Assembly (NCBI GenBank): GCA_024695545.1
Contig: JAILHZ010000172.1
Span: forward strand, 1 to 16,283
DNA length: 16,283 nucleotides
Source: Clostridiales bacterium
Lineage (GTDB): Bacteria; Bacillota_A; Clostridia; Saccharofermentanales; Saccharofermentanaceae
Reading direction: 5' to 3'
The first letter of the stretch is position 1. Each line of letters starts with the position of its first letter. Shown here piece after piece: positions 1 through 8,852 of this stretch. The position numbers were made by a program, and so were the translations under genes. Below the pieces are notes generated by a model. That model had not been told where the DNA came from. It saw nothing but the letters and a program-made list of their open reading frames with translations, and searched no databases.

Positions 1-15
1 CAACTAAGTATTCAG

Positions 16-48
16 GCGGGCGGTTCCAATCGGACCGTCCGCTTTTTT
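16..48 (+). terminator. Intrinsic terminator of an upstream gene
   Basis: An 11-bp stem (arms 16-26 and 32-42, two G-T wobbles, loop of about 5 nt) is followed directly by six T residues at 43-48. The GC-rich stem plus T-tract is the form of a rho-independent terminator on the + strand. It probably ends a gene lying before the window and isolates the lipoprotein operon that follows. Confidence 0.85.
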
Positions 49-218
49 GCGTGATATAAGTGCAAAAAACTGCCCGAAGTGACAGAATAGTTATTTTCCT
101 CATTGATGATCCACAGTATTCTGATAGTGGGTTGATATCGTTTTTGGGGAAGATCGAGTTACCCGCTTTTTATAGGCTTTTTGGAAACATGTGATCCATG
201 AAGGGAGAGTGAAGCGGT

Positions 219-2585
219 ATGGCAGACGTTCACTTTGGGAAGCGGCGCAGGATACTTGCGTCTTTGATGGTTGTGTCGATGCTCCTGTCTATGGCGGGAT
301 GCAAAAAGAAATCCGGATCTGCTAAATACGAAGACAGCCCGACGCTGGTCAAGGAAGATGACCCGTACTTTAACGCGGAGAAATACGATCTTGAAATGGA
401 GACCGATCCTGAGAAGGAATTGGATTTTGCGTATGTGGATAGTATCCGTTTTATCGGGGACAAGATCCTCTACGACTATCACATTTCCTATAAAGCACCG
501 AAAGATGCCGGGTTCACTCTTCTGGAGTATCAGGACGCCCGGAAAGTGGTCTACGATCTGCAGGGCAACAAGATCTACGGTCTGGCTACCAGAGCAAATG
601 AATCGCATGTAACAGCGACCGCGGATAAAGACGGAACGGTGTACCTGCTGACAGCGTTTCTGGATTCGAATGCGAAATATCATTATGAGCTTGACCGGAT
701 AGAGAACGGGGAGCCCGTAAAAATGTTTCCTATGCCTGAATTCGATGAAAACCCGTCCTTTATGGGAGATATGCAGGTCTTAGAGAATGGTGATTTCATG
801 ATATCTCTTGGTGGGACCATGGGTATCTATTCCCCCCAGGGAGAGAAACGGTGTACGGTCTCTGATATCGGTAGAACGATCACCCCGAGAGTGTTCCATG
901 TCAACGGGAAAAACTATGTACTTACCCGGAAGAATACCATGAATGAAGATCCGGAGCCTCAGCTGAAAGAACTGGATATCAAGACAGGAAAACTGGGTCC
1001 CGGCCGGGATGCGGGAAAACTGGTGTCTCTTGGATCGATGATGGCCGCGGACGATGGGATCTACGTTTCCTCCTATTCGAAGGTCTTTAAGTACAATATC
1101 GAAAACGACAGCATGGAAGTGCTTTTTGACTGGAACGATACCGATGTCGACATGGGGCCGATGCACGCAGCATTCTTCCTGGTCAAGAGTGAAGATGAGG
1201 TATATGCAGTTTACAGTGATTATATGCAGATCCCCCATATAAAGGCAGTACTGGTTAAGCTGACGAGAGCGGATAAGAATCCTCACGCCGGAAAGAAGAT
1301 CATTACGGTCGGAGGCCGGGTAATGGAGGATTCATTCCTGGAGTACGTAAGTAACTATAATTCGGATCCGACCCGCGACTGCCGGATCAAGCTGAGAACA
1401 TACAAGGAAGAAATACTCATTGCCGGGAAGGATCCGGATGATACGAATTATGAAGATTATGTCAGACAGGATATCTTAAGTGGAACCGCGCCGGATATCA
1501 TCATGACTTTTGAGAGCTGTACTTCTTTGTTTAATGAGAATGTCATGGTGGATCTCAAACCGTACATTGACGGCACCAACGGTCTTAACAGGTCATTGAT
1601 CTTCGACAACGTGCTTTCTGCTTATGAGAAAAACGGGAAACAGTACTTCGTGCCACTCGCTTTCTCTTTGAACTCCCTTCTGGTCAATGATGAATATATC
1701 CCGAAGGATGCCAACTGGACGTATTCGGGGTACCTGAATACCGGATCTTCTTTGCCGGAGAACGTTTCATTCTATGAGAGTATGCTGAAGTCACAGATAT
1801 TAACTATCCTGTATCAGACATCTGCCGGACAGTTCGTGAATTATGAGAAGAAGCAGGTCAAATTCGATACAGAAGACTTCTATACCATGCTGGAGATCGC
1901 GAACAGATTTGGAGTGGATAAACTCGAAGAGACTTCCGGTAAGCAGGTAACCTACGCGGAAGATGGATCTGTCATAGTAAGCTACGAAGGATCTGCAGAT
2001 CCCGAAATGGAAGGCGAAAGAAAGTTCAAAGATGGCGTGATCGCGACTATATTCGAGCCTGTCTACAGTGTCACCTCCTATGGCACGAATAAGGAAATGC
2101 TGGGAGACAAAGGTTCATTCCGGGGATATCCCGGCAAGGAAGGGGCGGGAAACTATGCAGTTGCCGACTTCTCTATGGGCATTACTGCCTGCTCGAAAAA
2201 CAGAAGTGGAGCCTGGGAAGTGATCCGTGCACTCTATGAAGATGAAGCACAGCTGACCATCACTGACATTTTCGGGATGCCTATGACGAAGACCGCGTAC
2301 AGGAAAGATGCGGAAAGAGACCTGGACAGCCTCCGTGAAAGTTGGGAAAGATACAAGGATGATGAGATGGTTCTGGAATTCATGCAATTGCCGCAACCGA
2401 AGGAAGAATATATCGATGAACTGGAGCAGCTGATCCTTACTGTCGACAGGGTAAATGAAATGGATATGGCGATCATGGACATCATGCTTGAAGAGGCAGA
2501 AGCTTATTTTGCCGGCGACAGATCGAAGGAAGATGTTGCACAGATCATCAATAACCGGGCGTCGACAGCGGTCCGGGAAAGATAG
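219..2585 (+). CDS. Lipoprotein with propeller-like N-terminus and extracellular solute-binding domain (paralogue 1)
   Basis: Product of 788 residues. The N-terminus is basic and hydrophobic and ends in a lipobox (M-A-G-C, Cys28), so the protein should be lipid-anchored outside the membrane. Residues about 60-350 have the strand-rich, Gly/Asp-turn pattern of a beta-propeller-like domain and contain FDWNDTDV (303-310). A linker NPHAGKK (354-360) leads to a family-1 type solute-binding domain (about 361-788) with MVDLKPYIDG, and a C-terminal EEAEAYFAGDRSKEDV block typical of clostridial sugar- or peptide-binding lipoproteins. Substrate is unknown. It is the first of three tandem paralogues, and the next gene starts about 21 bp on. 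The start at 219 follows AGGGAG with rather long spacing (11 nt), but the same leader precedes paralogue 3. No transporter genes adjoin. The propeller call is from pattern only; the binding-protein call is stronger. Confidence 0.9.
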   Translation: MADVHFGKRRRILASLMVVSMLLSMAGCKKKSGSAKYEDSPTLVKEDDPYFNAEKYDLEMETDPEKELDFAYVDSIRFIGDKILYDYHISYKAPKDAGFTLLEYQDARKVVYDLQGNKIYGLATRANESHVTATADKDGTVYLLTAFLDSNAKYHYELDRIENGEPVKMFPMPEFDENPSFMGDMQVLENGDFMISLGGTMGIYSPQGEKRCTVSDIGRTITPRVFHVNGKNYVLTRKNTMNEDPEPQLKELDIKTGKLGPGRDAGKLVSLGSMMAADDGIYVSSYSKVFKYNIENDSMEVLFDWNDTDVDMGPMHAAFFLVKSEDEVYAVYSDYMQIPHIKAVLVKLTRADKNPHAGKKIITVGGRVMEDSFLEYVSNYNSDPTRDCRIKLRTYKEEILIAGKDPDDTNYEDYVRQDILSGTAPDIIMTFESCTSLFNENVMVDLKPYIDGTNGLNRSLIFDNVLSAYEKNGKQYFVPLAFSLNSLLVNDEYIPKDANWTYSGYLNTGSSLPENVSFYESMLKSQILTILYQTSAGQFVNYEKKQVKFDTEDFYTMLEIANRFGVDKLEETSGKQVTYAEDGSVIVSYEGSADPEMEGERKFKDGVIATIFEPVYSVTSYGTNKEMLGDKGSFRGYPGKEGAGNYAVADFSMGITACSKNRSGAWEVIRALYEDEAQLTITDIFGMPMTKTAYRKDAERDLDSLRESWERYKDDEMVLEFMQLPQPKEEYIDELEQLILTVDRVNEMDMAIMDIMLEEAEAYFAGDRSKEDVAQIINNRASTAVRER

Positions 2586-2606
2586 AAGATGATGGAGGTC
2601 ATGAAA

Positions 2607-4970
2607 ATGAAGGATTCAAAAATGCGGAAGGCACGAAGCCTGAAGTGTGCCGCCGGGATCCTCGCGTTAGTCATGGTCCTTCCTCTGGCATCTTGCAACA
2701 GGAAATCATCGAAGAAGATCAGCGACAGAAAGTATGCATCAGGAAAAGAGATCCAGGAGACGGACCCGTTCTTTAACGCGGAGATCAATGAACTGAAGAT
2801 CCCTGTACGAAGTAACGCAAAGGTCGTGGATACATATGTTAAGTCCTGCGACTACCGCGGGAAGGTCGCTCTTGCAACATATGAGATCTTTTATGAGACG
2901 GATTTCACGGAGGCATCGGCTCTCTTTGATGACAAGGGTAACGTAATCAGAAGACTCACCGCAGGTGCGGGCGAAACGGTTCTCAACGTAATCTCCGATG
3001 ATGACGGGAATATCTTAATGCTGCTTCTGAAAGGTGATGGCAGTTACGTGATCAACTTCCTGAATGAAAAGGGAGAGACGGTAAAGAGTCTGGATCTCGG
3101 GAAAGAGATTTCACAGTCCGCAATGGACAGACCCGCTGCCGTGAAACTGAGCCTCCTTCCGGATGGAAGATACGTTATCTACGATGACAACGCGCTTCTG
3201 ATCTATGATAAAGCCGGTATAAAAGCACTGGAGATCGCAGATCCCGGAAGAAAACTCGGCGCGACGGTCTTTACTGTGGATGGAAAAACATATGTGACTT
3301 CATCTGTGTACGATATGGAGAACGGAGACGATGTGCAGATCAAGGAAGTAAATCTGACGACAGGCTCTCTCGGAAAAGGACAGCAGATTAAAGTCCCGCA
3401 GTCACTCGGAAAGGTACAGGAGACCAAGGGAGGCCTTTATGTTTCGGCTGCTTCCGGCTGTTATATGATCGACATCCATACGGGTGAACTGACGCTGGTC
3501 TTTGACTGGAATGATACGGACGTCGGAAGACAGTATCTCGTCAATACGACGATCGTTCCGAAAAATGATGACGAATTCTATGCATGCTGCAGTTCATACA
3601 ACAACAATACCGGCGAATCGAAGACCTATCTCCTTCACCTGACGCGGGCGGAGAAGAACCCGCATGCTGGAAAGAAGATCCTCGTTATCGGTGGATCGTT
3701 TTTTGCATTTCAGACGTCGCTTGTGGAATTTATAAGTTCATATAACAGCGATCCTTCGAACAGGTGCCGTGCGGTCTTTGCAGACTACTATGACGAGACG
3801 GTAACCAGCGAGAACGAAGCAGATATCACCCGGAAGGTCTATCTTGAGATCCTTTCCGGAGATGCTCCGGATATTCTCGTGAATTTCGGCAGTTTCTCTT
3901 CTTTCCAGACAGACAATGTCATGGTCGACATGAATAAGTATCTGGATGGAAAAGACGGCATCGACAGGAGCAAGTATTACGACAATATCTTCCGGGCGAT
4001 GGAGAAGAACGGCGGACTCTACCATGTTCCGATCCGGTTCGATCTTTCCGGACTTCAGGTGAATACGGATCTGATCTCCCAAAAGAGCGGATGGACTTTC
4101 GATGAGTTTGATGCAGCCGCATCTTCCATGCCTGAGAAAGTAAGTTTTATGGAAAGCATGAAGTACAGAGATTTTCTAAAGGTGCTCCTAACTACAACGA
4201 TGAATGAATTCGTGGATTATGAGGACCGCAAAGTCGATTTTCAGAATGACACCATGAAGAAGTATCTGGAGATGACATCGAAATACGGTGTCAAAGAGAT
4301 TCCTAAAGATGAGGGACAAAGTTATGACTATGAGAGTGACGGCACCTACTACGGCGGCAAAGACCTTACAGAGCTGAAATTCTCTAAGAGCTTGCTCGCT
4401 GTAAGAACTTCCGGAATCATGAATATAAATGATTTCTTCTCAAAGAAAGAATCCATGAGTATTCCTACGGCATTCCTCGGATTTCCTTCTTCTGACAGCT
4501 CGGGAATGGCGGTAGAGTGCCTGACATCGATCGGTATCGTACAGACGAGTGATTACAAGGATCTGGCCTGGGATCTGATCCGTTCCTACATGGAATACGC
4601 ACTGGGTAACTCGTCCGCGGACATGGGTATTTCCACGAACCGGGAGGTTTTTGACAAGGAGGCCGCGGAAGCATTCCGGAAAAGAGAGGAATCCTATAAA
4701 GAGTTCGATGAGAAGAGAGAGGAACTGATCAAGACATATGGTGAAGGTGGTGTAACGATCGAACCTCTATATAACAAGAGGATCACTCAGGCGGATGTCG
4801 ATGAATTCCGGGCGATCGTTGAGAACGTTTCCCGTTCTTCCGCGATCGATGAAGCGGTCTTTAATGTCATCGCTGAAGAGGCGGCGGGTTATTTTGCCGG
4901 AGACCGGACAGAAGAAGATGTACTGAAAAATATCGAGAACCGGACGAAACTCATCGTATCGGAAACATAA
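2607..4970 (+). CDS. Lipoprotein with propeller-like N-terminus and extracellular solute-binding domain (paralogue 2)
   Basis: Product of 787 residues from the ATG at 2607, chosen because GGAGG at 2594-2598 lies 8 nt before it. In-frame ATGs at 2589, 2592 and 2601 lie before, or too close to, that Shine-Dalgarno. The signal peptide ends in L-A-S-C (Cys30). A propeller-like region with FDWNDTDV (299-306) and the NPHAGKK linker (351-357) precede the solute-binding domain, which carries MVDMNKYLDG and ends with EEAAGYFAGDRTEEDV. The architecture matches both neighbours, but its signal peptide and upstream leader differ from those of paralogues 1 and 3. It lies about 21 bp after paralogue 1 and 40 bp before paralogue 3, so one transcript is likely. 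Ligand unknown. It is presumed to sit on the outer face of the membrane. Confidence 0.9.
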   Translation: MKDSKMRKARSLKCAAGILALVMVLPLASCNRKSSKKISDRKYASGKEIQETDPFFNAEINELKIPVRSNAKVVDTYVKSCDYRGKVALATYEIFYETDFTEASALFDDKGNVIRRLTAGAGETVLNVISDDDGNILMLLLKGDGSYVINFLNEKGETVKSLDLGKEISQSAMDRPAAVKLSLLPDGRYVIYDDNALLIYDKAGIKALEIADPGRKLGATVFTVDGKTYVTSSVYDMENGDDVQIKEVNLTTGSLGKGQQIKVPQSLGKVQETKGGLYVSAASGCYMIDIHTGELTLVFDWNDTDVGRQYLVNTTIVPKNDDEFYACCSSYNNNTGESKTYLLHLTRAEKNPHAGKKILVIGGSFFAFQTSLVEFISSYNSDPSNRCRAVFADYYDETVTSENEADITRKVYLEILSGDAPDILVNFGSFSSFQTDNVMVDMNKYLDGKDGIDRSKYYDNIFRAMEKNGGLYHVPIRFDLSGLQVNTDLISQKSGWTFDEFDAAASSMPEKVSFMESMKYRDFLKVLLTTTMNEFVDYEDRKVDFQNDTMKKYLEMTSKYGVKEIPKDEGQSYDYESDGTYYGGKDLTELKFSKSLLAVRTSGIMNINDFFSKKESMSIPTAFLGFPSSDSSGMAVECLTSIGIVQTSDYKDLAWDLIRSYMEYALGNSSADMGISTNREVFDKEAAEAFRKREESYKEFDEKREELIKTYGEGGVTIEPLYNKRITQADVDEFRAIVENVSRSSAIDEAVFNVIAEEAAGYFAGDRTEEDVLKNIENRTKLIVSET

Positions 4971-5010
4971 CGTAAACAAGCGCGAGAGAATAAAGGGGGA
5001 GTGAAACGGT

Positions 5011-7443
5011 ATGGCAAACGTTCACTTGAGTAACAGACGCAGGATACTGGCGTCCTTGATGGCAGTCTCGATGATCCTGCCTGTGGCGGGATGTAAGAAG
5101 TCCAGGAAGAAAGAAAAAGAAGGTCTTTATTCATCGGGAAGGGTGATCCAGGAATCGGATCCGTATTTTACTGCGGATGTGAAGAAGGTCAATATTCCGG
5201 TGGATACGGGTAAAAAAGTAGAGTTCCTTACCACCACTGACTGTACGTATACCGGAGATGTCGCAATCGTTGCTTATTCGATCGGCTATGAACTTCCGGA
5301 GGAGATCAAGGAACTGGAGAAGACCGGACAGCCGATGGAAGATATACCCGGATTCAGTTATTCGGACTACTTAAAAAACGCAACGGGGATCTTTGATAAA
5401 GAGGGAAACCAGATCAAATCGATCGATATGGGTGAGGATCTGATCTATGGTGTCGCGACGGATAAAGAGGGTAATATCCATATGCTCTATTATCATTACA
5501 TTCCGACGGTATACTCTGCGGATATGACAGCGGACCAGGAACCGACGATGTTCTGGATCGAAGTTTTTGACGGTTCAGGAAATTCGATCCGAAAGCTGCC
5601 GATCAACTCCGACGATACGGACAGGGATGGATGGGTCGACTGGAAGTCATCCTTTGCGATCCTGGAAGACGGTTCGTACTGTTATTCTGCTTCCGGGAAA
5701 ATGTACATCTTCGGTCAGGATGGAAAACGCCTGCATCTGGTCACGGATCTCGGCCGTGAGATCCAGGGCAATATCCTCCGTCAGGATGGCAAAAACTATG
5801 TGCTTTCGCTTCTGCATGATCCGAATGCGGGAAATGAGTACCAGCTCAAGGAGATAGATCTGAAGACGGGAAAATTGGGCACCGGAACGGAGGCAGGTTC
5901 GCTGGCTTCTTTTGATAATGTGATCGTCAATGAGGAGGGAGTGTTTGTTAACTCCTACAGCGGATGTTTTAAGTATGACATGAAGACGGGGCAGACGGAG
6001 CAGGTCTTTTCCTGGAACGATTCGGACCTTGACCGCGCACAGATGAGAGACATCCGGTGCACGCCGAAGAGTGAAGGTGAGATCCTGGCCGTGGGCCACA
6101 AAGAATATACATACGATTATCCGTACCTGATCCGCCTGACCAGAGAGAAGGTAAATCCGCATGCCGGAAAAAAGATGCTTGTCATCGGTGGTGAGAATAT
6201 TTCTAAGATGAAAGAACTTGTGTCTTTTGCAAGCGTTTATTCGTCTAAACCTGAGAATGCTGCAAGAGTCGTCATCGTGGACTATACAGAAGGAATGAGT
6301 ACGGATGCTGATTATTCCGAGATCGAGAAGAGTATCTATCTGGATACACTTACCGGAGCGGGGCCGGATATTCTGGTGAATCTCTTCGATTCGATTTCTT
6401 TCCGAAGTGACGCGATCATGGAGGATATGAATCAGTATATCGACGGAAGCCGCGGGATCGACAGAAAACTCTATTTCGATAATGTATTCCGCGTATGTGA
6501 AACGGATGGGGCGCTCTATCATATTCCGGTCCGTTTTAATCTGGAGGGACTGATCGTGAACTCGGAACTCATCCCGAACACATACGGATGGACATACGAT
6601 GAGTTCTTCGATGCATCCGAGAAGATGCCGGAGAATGTGAGTTTCCTGGAGGGCGTTCTCTATAACGATCTTTTGAAACTAATGCTCGGCACGTCTCTTC
6701 CCCAGTTCGTGGACTACAAGAATAAAAAAGTCGATCTGGATAATGAAGAGATGAAAAGGATCCTTCAGATGGTGAAGAAATACGGTGTGGCGCAGATCCC
6801 GGACGATGAGGGATATATGTTTAAGTCGGTCAAGATTTCCGAAAACTCAAAATTGGAAGGTGAGATGGATATGACTGAAGAAAAGTTCAGGGAAGGCATG
6901 CTCGCGATCCGTGTCGGAGAAATTGCCCATGCTAGCGAGATCGGAGGTCAGAGGACACGTGGTGCGTCAAACCTGTCTTTCCTCGGATACCCGGCAACCA
7001 AGAAAACGGGGATGGCGGTGCATCCGAAGCTTACCATGGGTATTACTGCCTCGAGTGACAGTAAAGGTCCGGCATGGGACTTCATCCGGTCATTTCTCGA
7101 ATATGAGACTCCATCGGGACTATATTCTTACGATGCTCCTGTCCGGATCGCTGAGTATGAAACAGAGTTTAAAAACATAATGACGGAGGTCAACACTCAT
7201 TATGACGAGTACCTCAAAGAAGATCCCGTATTCGCCCGTCTGATGTCCTACCGGGTCTCGGAAGGAGATATAGATGAGTTCCGCGAACTGGTAGAAGGTG
7301 CAACGATCTGCACCGGTGGTGATCCGGTGATCTTCAATATCATATGCGAAGAAGCGGCAGCTTATTTTGCCGGTGACCGGACGGAAGATGAGGTCCTTAA
7401 GAACATCCAGAACCGCGCAATGACCGTAGTAAAAGAGCGGTAG
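5011..7443 (+). CDS. Lipoprotein with propeller-like N-terminus and extracellular solute-binding domain (paralogue 3)
   Basis: Product of 810 residues with a lipobox V-A-G-C (Cys28). The leader and signal peptide are close to paralogue 1 at the nucleotide level (about 4995-5098 against 203-306). The propeller-like region has QLKEIDLKTGKLG, again nearest to paralogue 1. After the NPHAGKK linker (382-388) the solute-binding domain (VDYKNKKVDLDN, KYGVAQIPDDEG, EEAAAYFAGDRTEDEV) is nearest to paralogue 2. The short stretch just after the lipobox (VIQESDPYFTA) also resembles paralogue 2. The gene therefore reads as a mosaic of the other two. The start at 5011 follows GGGGGAG. It is the last gene of the apparent operon and converges on the histidine kinase gene 11 bp on. 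The ligand and any transporter partner are not visible. Confidence 0.9.
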   Translation: MANVHLSNRRRILASLMAVSMILPVAGCKKSRKKEKEGLYSSGRVIQESDPYFTADVKKVNIPVDTGKKVEFLTTTDCTYTGDVAIVAYSIGYELPEEIKELEKTGQPMEDIPGFSYSDYLKNATGIFDKEGNQIKSIDMGEDLIYGVATDKEGNIHMLYYHYIPTVYSADMTADQEPTMFWIEVFDGSGNSIRKLPINSDDTDRDGWVDWKSSFAILEDGSYCYSASGKMYIFGQDGKRLHLVTDLGREIQGNILRQDGKNYVLSLLHDPNAGNEYQLKEIDLKTGKLGTGTEAGSLASFDNVIVNEEGVFVNSYSGCFKYDMKTGQTEQVFSWNDSDLDRAQMRDIRCTPKSEGEILAVGHKEYTYDYPYLIRLTREKVNPHAGKKMLVIGGENISKMKELVSFASVYSSKPENAARVVIVDYTEGMSTDADYSEIEKSIYLDTLTGAGPDILVNLFDSISFRSDAIMEDMNQYIDGSRGIDRKLYFDNVFRVCETDGALYHIPVRFNLEGLIVNSELIPNTYGWTYDEFFDASEKMPENVSFLEGVLYNDLLKLMLGTSLPQFVDYKNKKVDLDNEEMKRILQMVKKYGVAQIPDDEGYMFKSVKISENSKLEGEMDMTEEKFREGMLAIRVGEIAHASEIGGQRTRGASNLSFLGYPATKKTGMAVHPKLTMGITASSDSKGPAWDFIRSFLEYETPSGLYSYDAPVRIAEYETEFKNIMTEVNTHYDEYLKEDPVFARLMSYRVSEGDIDEFRELVEGATICTGGDPVIFNIICEEAAAYFAGDRTEDEVLKNIQNRAMTVVKER

Positions 7444-7454
7444 TTTTAAAGAAA

Positions 7455-8852
7455 TTAAAGCTGAATCGTCACAGTCAGTTTTTCTTCCTCGCCGGAGGCC
7501 GCAGAGATGCGGCCTTTGTGCTTCTCGACGATAGCTTTTGCCATGGAAAGACCGATACCATGTCCGCCGGTACTCGAGTTTCTGGACGCATCCGTTCTGT
7601 AGAATCTTTCGAACATGTGCTTACATGTTTCCGGAGAAAGTGTCTCCTCCGTATCGTTCGTCACTTCGATCTTCGCGCCCTTCTTATGGCGGGTGACGGA
7701 GACATCGATGTGTCCGTTTTCGGGGCAGTACTTCACTGCATTGTCAAGAATGATCGACAGGAGCGAGTCGATGGATTTTTTATCGCCCTGGATGTGGACG
7801 CCGTCTTCGATCTTCGTAGAGATCGTCTTGTTCGATGCGGTCGCTACCGCGGCAAAAGAACCTGCCTGGGATCTTGCAATCTGTGAAAGATCGAGATCTT
7901 TCATCTCAAGGACAGTCGAGGATTCTTCCATTTTCGACAGCGAGATAAGATCCTGTGTGAGCTCGGAAAGACGCTTGGTCTGGGCTTTGATGTCAGAGAG
8001 CCATTCGTTCCCGAGGGCCTGTTTTTCGCCATCCTCAGTAGCGTTTTCTCCGCTGTCGCCGGCGCTCTCGAGCTCCATCTCCAGGACCTCAGCATCCGCA
8101 GTGATGATTGCAAGAGGCGTCTTGATCTCGTGTCCCGCATCGGTGATGAAACGCTTTTGTTTCTCGTAGCTCTCCGCGACCGGACGCACGATGTGACCGG
8201 AAGCGAAGAAGACCAGAACACCTACGAGCATCAGGCATAAAACGGAGACGAAGATACTGATGTTCCTGAAGTTTCTAAAGTTCGCCAGGCTCGCGCCGCA
8301 GTCGTGGAAAAGTACCAGCCGGCTGCCGGAAACATCTCGGTCGCCGACGAGATAGTGGTAGTCGCCGATAAAGCCGGAACTGCCGCTGCGCCGCAGTGCT
8401 TTTCGCGCATAATCATTCGCGGTCTTCTCGGTGACCGCGGAGATGAAGTTCGTGTCTGTACGAAGGATCTGACCATCTTCTGATACCAGTACACTGAAAT
8501 ACCGGGTCTCGGCGGCAAGTTCCGCGGAACTCGTTCTGCGCTCGGAGATGCGCATGAAAGATCTCTGCTCCGCAAAGTCCGGCGGAGGCGTGAATTCCCA
8601 TGATTCTTCGACCTCCCAGGTGGTGCTGTTCGGATCAAAATCCCCGCGCTTGGGGTCAAAGCCGTCTCTTCTCGGGAACATGTTGTCCGGGAAAGCACCG
8701 CCGTTCTTCATGAGGAATTCGAGAATGTCATTACTCTCATCGACGACCTGGCGGTAGTTGAAAATGTTGATGCCGCCCATCAGGATGACGAGAACGAGAA
8801 GTACGGCGAGCATTGTCGTGAGTATTAATCTTATACGGAGTTTTCTGATCAT
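7455..8852 (-). CDS. Sensor histidine kinase
   Basis: Product of 465 residues. A membrane helix at about 8-30, an extracytoplasmic sensor region at about 31-197 and a second helix at about 198-218 are followed by the kinase core: H-box DAGHEIKTPLAII with phospho-acceptor His241, N-box ILDNAVKYCPENG (Asn371) and G-box STGGHGIGLSMAKAIV (427-442). Only about 20 residues separate helix 2 from the H-box, so a full HAMP domain is missing or very reduced. The sensor region is rich in Asp, Phe and Pro (GFDPKRGDFDPN) and matches no sensor fold I can name. The ATG overlaps the stop of the response regulator gene (ATGA), so the pair is translationally coupled. It should autophosphorylate and pass phosphate to the adjacent regulator. 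The signal is unknown. Confidence 0.95.
   Translation of the reverse strand: MIRKLRIRLILTTMLAVLLVLVILMGGINIFNYRQVVDESNDILEFLMKNGGAFPDNMFPRRDGFDPKRGDFDPNSTTWEVEESWEFTPPPDFAEQRSFMRISERRTSSAELAAETRYFSVLVSEDGQILRTDTNFISAVTEKTANDYARKALRRSGSSGFIGDYHYLVGDRDVSGSRLVLFHDCGASLANFRNFRNISIFVSVLCLMLVGVLVFFASGHIVRPVAESYEKQKRFITDAGHEIKTPLAIITADAEVLEMELESAGDSGENATEDGEKQALGNEWLSDIKAQTKRLSELTQDLISLSKMEESSTVLEMKDLDLSQIARSQAGSFAAVATASNKTISTKIEDGVHIQGDKKSIDSLLSIILDNAVKYCPENGHIDVSVTRHKKGAKIEVTNDTEETLSPETCKHMFERFYRTDASRNSSTGGHGIGLSMAKAIVEKHKGRISAASGEEEKLTVTIQL
7496..7517 (+). terminator. Likely terminator of the lipoprotein operon, inside the antisense kinase gene
   Basis: Perfect 8-bp inverted repeat AGGCCGCA (7496-7503) and TGCGGCCT (7508-7515) with a GAGA tetraloop of the GNRA class, extendable by two G-T wobbles (7494-7495 with 7516-7517), then TTTGTGCTTCT. 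It lies about 50 bp after the stop of paralogue 3. The T-run is short and broken, so termination may be partial. The same bases encode the final residues of the histidine kinase on the other strand. Confidence 0.5.

Noticed and set aside
83..123. Inverted repeat CAGAATA and TATTCTG upstream of paralogue 1
   Set aside because: The arms are 7 bp with a 27-nt gap and no paired promoter could be found. This may be chance. No convincing promoter was seen in 49-218.
2589..2606. Earlier in-frame ATG codons for paralogue 2
   Set aside because: GGAGG at 2594-2598 lies after the first two ATGs and only 2 nt before the one at 2601. The ATG at 2607 has the right spacing and leaves a normal signal peptide.
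5647..6522. Open frame of 291 codons on the minus strand
   Set aside because: It lies wholly inside paralogue 3, has no ribosome site, and its product shows no domain. It is a shadow of the real gene's codon pattern.
7615..8169. Open frame of 184 codons on the + strand
   Set aside because: It is antisense to the kinase core, which has all its boxes on the other strand, and has no start signal or recognisable product.
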